DNA of 31,846 nucleotides from CAZQDP01 sp964592375 (GTDB taxonomy: Bacteria; Bacillota; Clostridia; RUG12999). Positions 15,578 to 23,046 of the stretch are shown here, in pieces. The notes under the pieces were generated by a model. That model had not been told where the DNA came from and did no database searches. It worked only from the letters and a program-made list of their open reading frames with translations. Made by a program: the position numbers and the translations under genes. Location: assembly GCA_964592375.1 (NCBI GenBank), contig CAZQDP010000020.1, positions 1 to 31,846 of the forward strand, written 5' to 3'. The first letter of the stretch is position 1; each line of letters begins with the position of its first letter.

Positions 15578-18079
15578 ATGATAAATAATAATAACGATTA
15601 TAATTTTACACAAAGAGCCAAAATGGCGCTACAACTTGCCCAGGAGAGTGCGGCCTCTTTGGGACATGGCATGGTCGGCACGGAGCACATTTTACTTGGT
15701 CTGGTGAAAGAGGGCGGCGGCATTGCCTCGCGTGTCTTGGCAGAAAAAGGGGTTGGCGAACAAGAAATTTTAGATATTATGACCAAATACTATGGCGAAA
15801 TTAGTGAAAATACCCCTCGCAGAACGGTGGAGCTGACACCACGCACCAAAAGCGTGTTGCAACTCAGCATCAATGAAGCACGCCGTCTTAAAAATCAGTA
15901 TATTGGGACGGAGCATCTATTGCTTGCTCTGATTGCCGAGGGTGAAGGCTTGGCTGTACGTATTTTAACCGAGCTTGGCGTTAATCCGGGGGAAATGTAT
16001 ACCAAAATAGCTCGCACCGTGGCAGAGGAAGAGCCGGGTGCCAACGCAAAGCCACAAACCTCAGAGGGGGAGACTCCTGTGCTAAATCAGTTTGGCAGAG
16101 ATTTAACACACCTTGCAAGAGAAGGTAAATTTGACCCAATTGTTGGACGTGAAGAGGAAATCGAAAGGGTCATTCAGATTTTAAGCCGACGCACCAAAAA
16201 TAACCCTTGCCTTATCGGGGAGCCAGGCGTAGGCAAAACAGCCATCGCCGAAGGACTCGCTCAAAAAATCATTGCCGGCAATATCCCGGAGGTACTCAAG
16301 GACAAACGCGTATTTACGCTGGATTTATCTGCGATGATTGCAGGCGCAAAATACAGAGGCGAATTTGAGGAACGCCTGAAAAAGGCAATGGAGGAAATCA
16401 TCAAGGCCGGCAATGTCATTCTGTTTATTGATGAGATGCACACCATCATCGGCGCAGGCGCGGCAGAGGGTGCCATTGATGCCTCCAATATCCTAAAGCC
16501 TTCCCTTGCACGCGGAGAGTTGCAGGTTATCGGAGCCACAACCTTGGATGAGTATAGTAAATATGTGGAAAAGGATGCAGCCCTTGAGAGGCGCTTTCAG
16601 CCGGTGACGGTAGGCGAGCCTACTGTGGAGGAGACCATTGCGATACTAAAAGGCATTCGAGATAAATATGAAGCACATCACAAGGTGAAAATTACAGACA
16701 AAGCCATTGAGGCAGCAGCCAAGCTATCTGCAAGGTATATTACAGACAGATTTTTGCCGGATAAAGCCATTGATTTAATTGATGAGGCCGCAGCAGGCAT
16801 TCGTATTAAGTCACTTACCGCTCCGCCCAACTTAAAGGAGCTGGAAAATAAAATCGCTACCTTAAGTAAAGAAAAGGAGGCAGCCATTGTTGCCCAGGAA
16901 TATGAACGTGCCGCTTCTTTGAGGGATGAGGAAACCACATTAAAACAGCTGCTTGAGCAAGAAAATACCGGCTGGAAGGAAAGAAATCAGAAAAGCGATC
17001 TGCAAGTGACCGAGGAGGATATTGCTGATAAGGTCGCAAAATGGACCGGCATTCCGGTGAAAAAACTGGCGCAGGAGGAAGGGGAAAAACTCAAAAATAT
17101 GGAGGGAATTCTCCATATGCGTGTCATCGGTCAGGAGGAAGCCGTAAAGTCCGTTTCTCGTGCCATCAGAAGAGGCAGAGTCGGTCTGAAGGATCCCAAA
17201 CGCCCAACAGGAAGCTTTATTTTCTTAGGGCCTACAGGCGTTGGCAAAACTGAGCTTTCCAAGGCACTTGCGGAATCCATGTTTGGCAATGAGGATGCCA
17301 TGATTCGCATTGATATGTCGGAATATATGGAAAAGCATACTGTTTCTCGTCTTGTGGGGTCTCCTCCGGGATATGTAGGCTACGACGAAGGTGGTCAGCT
17401 TACGGAAAAGGTTAGAAGAAAGCCTTATTCTGTGGTGCTCTTTGATGAAATTGAAAAAGCACATCCGGATGTGTTTAATATTCTGTTGCAAATCATGGAG
17501 GATGGTATTTTAACGGATGCGAAGGGCCGCAAGGTGGATTTTAGAAATACGGTTATCATTATGACCTCCAATGTGGGTGCACGCATGATTACGGAAACAA
17601 AGCGCATGGGGTTTGACACATCAGCAAATAAAGATCAGGAGAATTATGAGAGTATTAAGAAAAATGTCATGTCTGAACTGAAAAAGACTTTCCGCCCTGA
17701 ATTTTTAAATCGTGTGGATGATATTATTGTGTTCCACCAATTAAATAGCGAGCATATTGAAAAAATTTCGGCGCTGATGCTGGAGGGCCTCAAAAAGCGG
17801 CTTGCTACCAATGAAATTATCATGTCGTATACCCCTGCAGTTGTCAGCTTGGTCGCCAAGGAAGGCTTTGACCCTCTCTATGGTGCACGTCCACTTCGCA
17901 GAGCATTGCAGTCAAAGGTGGAGGATAAGCTCGCAGAGGCCATGCTGGACGCGGATATTTCCGCAGGAGACACCATCATGGTGGATGTGAAGGACGATGT
18001 CATCACATTAATCCCCCAAAGTCATGTCAAGGAGAAAAAAGCGAAAAGCAAGGATAGTAAGGAAAAAGAAGCGCAATAA
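15578..18079 (+). CDS. clpC: ATP-dependent Clp protease ATP-binding subunit ClpC
   Basis: ClpC is the AAA+ unfoldase that, with ClpP and adaptors such as MecA, degrades misfolded or arginine-phosphorylated proteins. The 833-aa product has two N-terminal Clp repeats, ATPase domain 1 with Walker A GEPGVGKT (214-221), a middle UVR segment (about 430-460), ATPase domain 2 with GPTGVGKT (551-558), and a lysine-rich tail. GGAGG lies 7 nt before ATG 15578; an in-frame GTG is 3 nt earlier. It closes the operon; clpP is not in the window. Confidence 0.96.
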   Translation: MINNNNDYNFTQRAKMALQLAQESAASLGHGMVGTEHILLGLVKEGGGIASRVLAEKGVGEQEILDIMTKYYGEISENTPRRTVELTPRTKSVLQLSINEARRLKNQYIGTEHLLLALIAEGEGLAVRILTELGVNPGEMYTKIARTVAEEEPGANAKPQTSEGETPVLNQFGRDLTHLAREGKFDPIVGREEEIERVIQILSRRTKNNPCLIGEPGVGKTAIAEGLAQKIIAGNIPEVLKDKRVFTLDLSAMIAGAKYRGEFEERLKKAMEEIIKAGNVILFIDEMHTIIGAGAAEGAIDASNILKPSLARGELQVIGATTLDEYSKYVEKDAALERRFQPVTVGEPTVEETIAILKGIRDKYEAHHKVKITDKAIEAAAKLSARYITDRFLPDKAIDLIDEAAAGIRIKSLTAPPNLKELENKIATLSKEKEAAIVAQEYERAASLRDEETTLKQLLEQENTGWKERNQKSDLQVTEEDIADKVAKWTGIPVKKLAQEEGEKLKNMEGILHMRVIGQEEAVKSVSRAIRRGRVGLKDPKRPTGSFIFLGPTGVGKTELSKALAESMFGNEDAMIRIDMSEYMEKHTVSRLVGSPPGYVGYDEGGQLTEKVRRKPYSVVLFDEIEKAHPDVFNILLQIMEDGILTDAKGRKVDFRNTVIIMTSNVGARMITETKRMGFDTSANKDQENYESIKKNVMSELKKTFRPEFLNRVDDIIVFHQLNSEHIEKISALMLEGLKKRLATNEIIMSYTPAVVSLVAKEGFDPLYGARPLRRALQSKVEDKLAEAMLDADISAGDTIMVDVKDDVITLIPQSHVKEKKAKSKDSKEKEAQ

Positions 18080-18114
18080 GCCATTAAAGCAATATTTTAT
18101 CATTAACCGTGAAA

Positions 18115-18147
18115 AAGCAGACAGTGCGAAAGACTGCCTGCTTTTTT
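18115..18147 (+). terminator. clpC operon terminator
   Basis: AAGCAG (18115-18120) pairs with CTGCTT, then after an A-C mismatch CAGT pairs with ACTG, around a 7-nt loop. A T6 run ends at 18147. It lies 36 nt after the clpC stop. Confidence 0.85.
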
Positions 18148-18170
18148 GTTCACCTATACCTTTTATTTAG

Positions 18171-18199
18171 AAAAAAAAGAGAGCGAACCGATCGCTCCC
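18171..18199 (-). terminator. Terminator of the Asp23-family gene
   Basis: On the minus strand GAGCGA, a 5-nt loop and TCGCTC are followed after TC by a T8 run (A-run at 18171-18178). It sits 45 nt beyond the gene's stop and back to back with the clpC terminator. Confidence 0.8.
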
Positions 18200-18243
18200 T
18201 GTAATGAACCATGAAATAGAATAATGCTACTCATTGTGCTTGC

Positions 18244-18681
18244 TTATTCTTGCTCGTCTTCCTTGGCAGAGCCACAGCAGCTGCCATCACATTCGCAATC
18301 GCAAGCATCTTCATCGGAAGAGGTGGTTTCAAAATGTACATTTTCAACAATCACATTCACCTTTGCAACAGTAAGGCCCGTCATGCATTCCACTGCACTT
18401 TTTACGGCTTCCTGCGCATTCCAAGCAACATCCGGAATTTTCACGCCATATTTGACGATAATATGCAGTCCAATGGTCACAATGGTATCCTTCAGCTCAA
18501 TATCAATACCCTTGCTCACACTTTTTTTGCCAAGTGCAGCCACTACGCTACCCACAAAGCTACCGCTCATATCTGCCACGCCATCCACCTCACGTACCGC
18601 TTTGTCCGCAAGTACGGCGATTACATCCTCCGAAATTTTTACCTGGCCTAAATTTTCATTATCACCCATTTTATTGTTCAT
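18244..18681 (-). CDS. Asp23/Gls24 family protein with cysteine-rich tail
   Basis: The first 115 or so of 145 residues form a typical Asp23/Gls24 (YloU-like) domain: GQVKISEDVIAVLADKAVREVDGV, LHIIVKYGVKIPDVAW, VNVIVENVHF. Members of this family act in envelope stress and lipid or membrane homeostasis. Residues 121-145 are an acidic tail with five cysteines (C127, C129, C131, C135, C136), unusual for the family and suggestive of metal binding or disulfides. AGGGAGG lies 8 nt before the ATG. It is a single-gene unit with its own promoter and terminator. Confidence 0.88.
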   Translation of the reverse strand: MNNKMGDNENLGQVKISEDVIAVLADKAVREVDGVADMSGSFVGSVVAALGKKSVSKGIDIELKDTIVTIGLHIIVKYGVKIPDVAWNAQEAVKSAVECMTGLTVAKVNVIVENVHFETTSSDEDACDCECDGSCCGSAKEDEQE

Positions 18682-18705
18682 TGTACATACCTCCCTTTGT
18701 ATCTT

Positions 18706-18734
18706 AGTATATCACGCATTACAAAAAAAATCAA
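18706..18734 (-). promoter_or_regulatory. Promoter of the Asp23-family gene
   Basis: On the minus strand TTGATT (18729-18734), a 17-nt spacer and TATACT (18706-18711) lie just before the ribosome site. The leader is very short. Confidence 0.75.
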
Positions 18735-18741
18735 TACATTT

Positions 18742-18755
18742 TGATATGCATATCA
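18742..18755. promoter_or_regulatory. 14-bp perfect palindrome upstream of the Asp23 promoter
   Basis: TGATATGCATATCA is a perfect palindrome ending 7 bp upstream of the -35 box. Its place suits an activator or repressor operator, but no protein is known for it here. Confidence 0.4.
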
Positions 18756-18954
18756 GGTAAAGTTTGTAGGATTACCATAGATGTGTTAGCGTAAGTAAAA
18801 AATGCAGAAAGTAAAAGAATCCTATGTTATCGTTCTGTTTCCACACAATGCAATCAGGCTATCCTATTCATCTTGCTGCTTTTTATTTCACAATCTTGGC
18901 TGCTCTTCCTGCCTATCTGTGGCTTCAAGCGTGGTCGATGCATATTTTTTGGCT
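18756..18954. other. Intergenic stretch without a recognised gene
   Basis: I see no credible coding frame with a ribosome site between the Asp23 promoter and the next terminator. The open frame on the + strand at 18873-19106 runs into the reverse-strand gene and its terminator and has no ribosome site or family resemblance. Confidence 0.5.
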
Positions 18955-18978
18955 TAAAAGGGAACGCATGCGTTCCCT
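18955..18978 (-). terminator. Terminator of the secreted HExxH/CuAO_N gene
   Basis: A perfect 20-bp palindrome at 18959-18978 folds into an 8-bp stem with loop CATG. On the minus strand it is followed by TTTT. It lies about 42 nt after the gene's stop. Confidence 0.65.
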
Positions 18979-19020
18979 CTAATCAATATAACCTGCCTAT
19001 TGGTCATCATCTCTTCAAAA

Positions 19021-21156
19021 CTAATCAATCTGCGCATACTTATCTATCGTCACCTTACCGGTGGCCTCATCCCATGAAACGTTGGCTCCTAATGCCTCGG
19101 ATATAAAGCGAATCGGCACAAAGGTGCGCCCATCAATATTCACAGGAGCAGCGTCAAGCATGCCCTGCGTGCGGTTATGGATGTAGGTGTTACTGCCGTA
19201 GCGCAAAGTGATATAATGCTCCCGACTGCCATCGGCGGCATAGATTATCACGGCCGGCGCACCGTTATAATCGGGCAGATATTTAATTCCTGCGCCGAGC
19301 GCATCGGCCACGAAGCGCAGCGGCACATACGTTCTGTCATTTAAAACCACAGGCGGATTTTCTATTTTAATTGGTTGCCCGTTTATTTCGGCATCATTGG
19401 AGGAGGGTGTGAGGACAATGGTTCTGTTCTGATACATTTGGCTTGGAGGATTGTTTGCAAAATCCATCTCAGCCATATCATCCGGATAAAGCCGTTCATC
19501 TGATGAAGGCGTGTTTGTGGTGTCTGTTTCTATCTTGCGTTCAAACCTTCCCTCCACATCGAAATACCTTAGGTTGGAGGATTCCCATTTGTTGATGATA
19601 AAAACGTCTAGCCCTGTCGCATCGGCGGGAATATCCATTTCCACATGAAATTCTTTCTCGCTTTGCTCAGCCTTCCTCCCAATCTTATACTTTTCTGTTT
19701 TGATATATTTATCATCCCCTGCAAGATTGTTCTCCGAGTAGAGTTGAATTTTTACGGTTACTTCCGAGTAATCTCCCTGGGTGCTGATGACCTTTCCGTC
19801 GACCGTCAGCTTTTTCCCTCCGAATGTTCCGGTCAGCTTTCGGGTATAGCCACTGCTGTCGGATAGCTCCGTTTTGGTGACATTTACGCCCGAAATGGAA
19901 TATTCAGTGATGTTCCCGGAGTAATCACCCGTATCCGGAAACCGCCCCTTTGCAATTCCACTTTGCCCCGGGATTTCCTTGGTTTTGGATAGTTTTACTT
20001 TGGCAAGATATTCTGCAAAGGCCTCCCGCAGGATTGGGTATTGCGAGTGATCAATATAGTTTTGCACAATATCATCCAAATTAAATTTAAATCCAAACCA
20101 TTCCTCCAGGTGGCTAAGGCTTGGCAGATCATTGCCGTTATAATGGATCTTTTCCCACAATAAATACAGATATTCTATTTCCTTGAGCATTCTTTCTTTA
20201 TCCCAACTGCCGGTGCTTGCACCATTTTCAATTTTTTTCAGTTGCGTGCCAACTCTCTCAATCCTTTGCTGAATATAGTCGGTGTTTCTGTCAAGGTAAG
20301 ATTCCCTATCCTCTGCTCCGTCCATATCGCCGTGACTATCTTCCACGGCGTGGATAGACTCATGAAAAATAGCCTGCGTTAAGCTACCCGATTTATCAAC
20401 GATTGGAGAAGTTTCTATCATAATATAATTCGAGGTGATGCCTTTCACATACTGAGCGTATCCTTTTTTGGGCTTCTCAATTACGATACTAAGGGGATTG
20501 ATGGCATTTTTTAAGATATCCACTTTTAAGAAAATTTGTGTGGTATATTCATATTTTGGATCAAAATAAATGTTGTAGTGTTCTTGTATTCTATTGATGC
20601 ATTCGGCCTTTAGTGCCTCCTGCTCGCTAAGCGATGCCGGCGTTGCAAGGGCGGGCGTGGGTGTTTGTTTTGCAATCTCTTCCAAGGCCATCTGGATCGT
20701 TTGCACCAACTGATTTACGCAAGATTGTGCCTTGCTAATAGACTGCTTAGCCGCTTTTAAATCCTGCTGCATTTTATCTGCAATCACCACGACCTGCGCA
20801 ACGTCTGCTTCGGTAACATTGGTATGATTGATTGCTGATAATTTCTGATAATCGCCTTCTATCTCCTCCAGCTTGTTCGTAGCTTCCTCCGATGCAGTTA
20901 TTGCATCATTATATAGCTGCGACATTTGCGGAAAAAAAGATGATTTCGACAAGGAAACCGCTTGAGAATAGTGATTTCGTGCATTACCAATTGCAACTGA
21001 GGCAAGATTTTTCATGTTTTGCACTTCATTATAGGAGGTTAAACTCCTATTTACCGCAGCTATAAATTTACTGTCGGTAGCCTGGTCGGCCAGCGCGGCA
21101 ATGCCAACTCCAAAAACCATGGTCATTGCAAGAAGAAAACATATCGTCTTTTTCAT
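19021..21156 (-). CDS. Secreted putative zinc metallopeptidase with CuAO_N (stalk) domain
   Basis: I do not recognise a named family for the whole 711-aa protein. Residues 1-23 are a signal peptide (KK start, hydrophobic core, cleavage after ALA). Residues 25-165 are helical and likely coiled, followed by a PTPALATP linker. A central domain has HESIH (265-269), an HExxH zinc motif in IFHESIHAVED, and REAFAEYLA (377-385), whose Glu could be the third gluzincin ligand. Residues 405-540 look beta-rich. About 578-706 is a copper-amine-oxidase N-terminal-like domain with paired repeats NDRTYVPLRFVADALGA and DGRTFVPIRFISEALGA, common in Clostridia surface proteins. It probably acts outside the cell or at the wall; the substrate is unknown. 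Confidence 0.75.
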   Translation of the reverse strand: MKKTICFLLAMTMVFGVGIAALADQATDSKFIAAVNRSLTSYNEVQNMKNLASVAIGNARNHYSQAVSLSKSSFFPQMSQLYNDAITASEEATNKLEEIEGDYQKLSAINHTNVTEADVAQVVVIADKMQQDLKAAKQSISKAQSCVNQLVQTIQMALEEIAKQTPTPALATPASLSEQEALKAECINRIQEHYNIYFDPKYEYTTQIFLKVDILKNAINPLSIVIEKPKKGYAQYVKGITSNYIMIETSPIVDKSGSLTQAIFHESIHAVEDSHGDMDGAEDRESYLDRNTDYIQQRIERVGTQLKKIENGASTGSWDKERMLKEIEYLYLLWEKIHYNGNDLPSLSHLEEWFGFKFNLDDIVQNYIDHSQYPILREAFAEYLAKVKLSKTKEIPGQSGIAKGRFPDTGDYSGNITEYSISGVNVTKTELSDSSGYTRKLTGTFGGKKLTVDGKVISTQGDYSEVTVKIQLYSENNLAGDDKYIKTEKYKIGRKAEQSEKEFHVEMDIPADATGLDVFIINKWESSNLRYFDVEGRFERKIETDTTNTPSSDERLYPDDMAEMDFANNPPSQMYQNRTIVLTPSSNDAEINGQPIKIENPPVVLNDRTYVPLRFVADALGAGIKYLPDYNGAPAVIIYAADGSREHYITLRYGSNTYIHNRTQGMLDAAPVNIDGRTFVPIRFISEALGANVSWDEATGKVTIDKYAQID

Positions 21157-21180
21157 TTTTATTCTTCCTTTAAATATATT

Positions 21181-21200
21181 TAGGTTGTGAAGGCAACCTA
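21181..21200 (-). other. 5' leader hairpin
   Basis: TAGGTTG and CAACCTA form a 7-bp stem with a 6-nt loop starting a few nt after the predicted transcription start of the secreted HExxH gene. It could protect the mRNA 5' end or act as a protein-binding site. Confidence 0.45.
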
Positions 21201-21209
21201 TTTATCCAT

Positions 21210-21238
21210 ATTATACTACAATAAATTACAAATGTAAA
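21210..21238 (-). promoter_or_regulatory. Promoter of the secreted HExxH/CuAO_N gene
   Basis: On the minus strand TTTACA (21233-21238), a 17-nt spacer and TATAAT (21210-21215) make a strong sigma-A promoter. Transcription would begin about 21203, some 47 nt before the ATG. Confidence 0.75.
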
Positions 21239-21335
21239 TATATGCAAATCTATTTTTATTCCAATTTTTTAATGACTTCTTCACTATCTCTTCAGTAAAT
21301 ATACACTTATGCACTGCTTCATCGAAAATTTCTAC

Positions 21336-21863
21336 TCAGCAAAATTTCTCCTTGTATGCATCGAGGCTGCTAAGGATAATTTGCTCCGCCACTGACCGAT
21401 CGCATATTTCCTCTACAACAGTGATTTTATTCTCAAGGTATTTATATACTTCAAAAAAATGCTTGATCTCTTGAAACTGATGCTTGGGTAGCTCCCTGAT
21501 ATGACAGTAACCATTGAGGGAAGGGTCGCCAAAAGGAATAGCAATGATTTTTTCGTCAATTTCTTCATTATCAATCATCTTTAACACACCGATTGGGTAG
21601 CATTCTACCACTGTCATCGGGTCAAGGCATTCTTGGCATAGCACCAAAACATCAAGTGGGTCGCCATCCTGCGAAAGCGTTCTTGGAATAAACCCATAAT
21701 TGGCAGGATAATGTGTGGAAGTAAACAGTACCCTATCCAGCATTAGCATGCCGCTTCGCTTATCAAGCTCATACTTTTTTTTGCTGTTTTTCGGAATTTC
21801 AATGACGGCGATAAATCTTTCAATCGATACTCTATCTTCTTCAATATCATGCCATGGATTCAT
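21336..21863 (-). CDS. ppa: Inorganic pyrophosphatase, family I
   Basis: This soluble enzyme hydrolyses pyrophosphate to two phosphates and so drives biosynthetic reactions. The 175-aa product has the family I signature DGDPLDV inside FIPRTLSQDGDPLDVLVL, and conserved basic and acidic residues (KYELDKRSG, DNEEIDEKIIAIP). The length is normal. I chose the ATG at 21863 because AGGGGG lies 9 nt upstream and a consensus promoter maps at 21895-21923. The longer open frame to 21974 would begin upstream of that promoter. Many Clostridia use family II or membrane pyrophosphatases instead, so this is a modest taxonomic clue. Confidence 0.93.
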   Translation of the reverse strand: MNPWHDIEEDRVSIERFIAVIEIPKNSKKKYELDKRSGMLMLDRVLFTSTHYPANYGFIPRTLSQDGDPLDVLVLCQECLDPMTVVECYPIGVLKMIDNEEIDEKIIAIPFGDPSLNGYCHIRELPKHQFQEIKHFFEVYKYLENKITVVEEICDRSVAEQIILSSLDAYKEKFC

Positions 21864-21894
21864 GGATAGTAACCCCCTATATATAATATAGCAG

Positions 21895-21923
21895 ATTATA
21901 CCATATTCAGTGGGCTTTGTCAA
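21895..21923 (-). promoter_or_regulatory. ppa promoter, full consensus
   Basis: On the minus strand TTGACA (21918-21923), a 17-nt spacer and TATAAT (21895-21900) preceded by TGG form a perfect sigma-A promoter. It implies high constitutive expression, and it decides the ppa start. Confidence 0.88.
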
Positions 21924-21955
21924 TCTAATATTATTTAGTGAATGTGAAAAAGGGA

Positions 21956-21985
21956 TTGACATTGCCAAAGTCAATATGGTATGGT
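21956..21985 (+). promoter_or_regulatory. araC-type gene promoter candidate with inverted repeat
   Basis: TTGACA (21956-21961) has TATGGT 18 nt later (21980-21985), a poor -10. The same -35 is the left arm of an inverted repeat TTGAC-N9-GTCAA (21956-21974), a possible operator for autoregulation. The leader to the start at 22092 is about 100 nt. Confidence 0.45.
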
Positions 21986-22091
21986 ATTGAGTAAGCGATA
22001 AGCCACAAATTGGGGGAGAAAATTGTTTTCTATGTAGCTTTCATGGAGCTATTCACTTTGCGCAGTTCACATCTGAAGGGAGTTTTTATTG

Positions 22092-22970
22092 ATGCCACAC
22101 GAATATATTGACTGGCCGGGCGCGCCCGAAGACGATATCGTGATAACACAGTATCATGCGGCCGTGCCGGTTCATCGGCATAAGCATGAATATATTGAAA
22201 TTGTGTTTATCATAGAGGGCTCCTGTAAGCATCATTACCTCGGCCATGAAGAAAATCTAGCGGCAGGGCATGTTTTTATCGTGACTCCTCATGAAGAGCA
22301 TTCGTATGAAATAAGTGCACAGGCGAAAATCATCAATTGTATGCTGTTCCCTTGGGCGCTGGATGGAAAATGGGAACAGCTTGGGGAGATGAGTGGCCTT
22401 TATAATTTTATTGTGCTCGAACCATTTTTCCGATTTGAAACAAAAAGCCATACCATCTTGCATTTTTCACCGGATGAAATGCTACGTGCATGGCGGTTTT
22501 TAGATGAAATTATGCGTGAACAAAAAAATCGTGCAAAGGGATACCGTTTGATGCAACAAGCAAATTTGATTTGTCTGCTTGGCCAAATCGGGAGAAAATG
22601 GGAGCAGATCTTTGCTGGAATGGCGGTAGAATATAATCACAAACGCATTCTGGTAGAAGAAGCGATGGCATATATTGCTGCAAATTTACAGGAGGAGCTT
22701 AGCATTCAAAAAATTGCTGAACGTAGCTTTTTAAGCCCGGATTATTTTCGTAGGCTTTTCAAGCAAGAAACCGGAAGTTCTCCTATAAAGTACATCAATC
22801 AATTACGTGTGGAAAAAGCCAAAAAACTACTCAAAGACACAAATATGCAAATTGGCGAAATTGCATGCTGCGTGGGCACGCATGATCTTAATTATTTTTC
22901 GAAGCTGTTTTATGCAAATGTAGGGTGCACTCCCACATTGTATCGAGAGAGTACGGAAAAATGCGAATAA
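22092..22970 (+). CDS. AraC-family transcriptional regulator with cupin sensor
   Basis: The 292-aa product has an N-terminal cupin domain (VPVHRHKHEYIEIVFIIEG, LAAGHVFIVTPHEEHSY) that probably binds a small ligand such as a sugar. A C-terminal AraC/XylS double helix-turn-helix follows at about 195-290 (LSIQKIAERSFLSPDYFRRLFK, then MQIGEIACCVGTHDLNYFSKLF). GAAGGGAG lies 9 nt before ATG 22092; a TTG directly precedes it. The URO-D-like gene 76 nt downstream in the same direction is the likely target. Confidence 0.9.
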   Translation: MPHEYIDWPGAPEDDIVITQYHAAVPVHRHKHEYIEIVFIIEGSCKHHYLGHEENLAAGHVFIVTPHEEHSYEISAQAKIINCMLFPWALDGKWEQLGEMSGLYNFIVLEPFFRFETKSHTILHFSPDEMLRAWRFLDEIMREQKNRAKGYRLMQQANLICLLGQIGRKWEQIFAGMAVEYNHKRILVEEAMAYIAANLQEELSIQKIAERSFLSPDYFRRLFKQETGSSPIKYINQLRVEKAKKLLKDTNMQIGEIACCVGTHDLNYFSKLFYANVGCTPTLYRESTEKCE

Positions 22971-23006
22971 GTGGGCGGAAAATTACTCACGGCACATTTC
23001 ATTTTT

Positions 23007-23015
23007 TGATATAAT
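23007..23015 (+). promoter_or_regulatory. Extended -10 promoter before the URO-D-like gene
   Basis: TGATATAAT is an extended -10 about 30 nt before the start at 23047. There is no clear -35, which is typical of promoters that need an activator, for instance the AraC-type protein encoded just upstream. Confidence 0.5.
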
Positions 23016-23046
23016 ACAGAGATTGAAATAACGGGAGGTTTATTGT

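Noticed and set aside
21202..21210. Near-match to a DnaA box (TTATCCATA)
   Set aside because: A single one-mismatch site inside a promoter far from dnaA is expected by chance.
21864..21974. Longer N terminus for pyrophosphatase
   Set aside because: The perfect promoter lies inside this stretch, so the transcript could not encode it; the family length also fits the shorter form.
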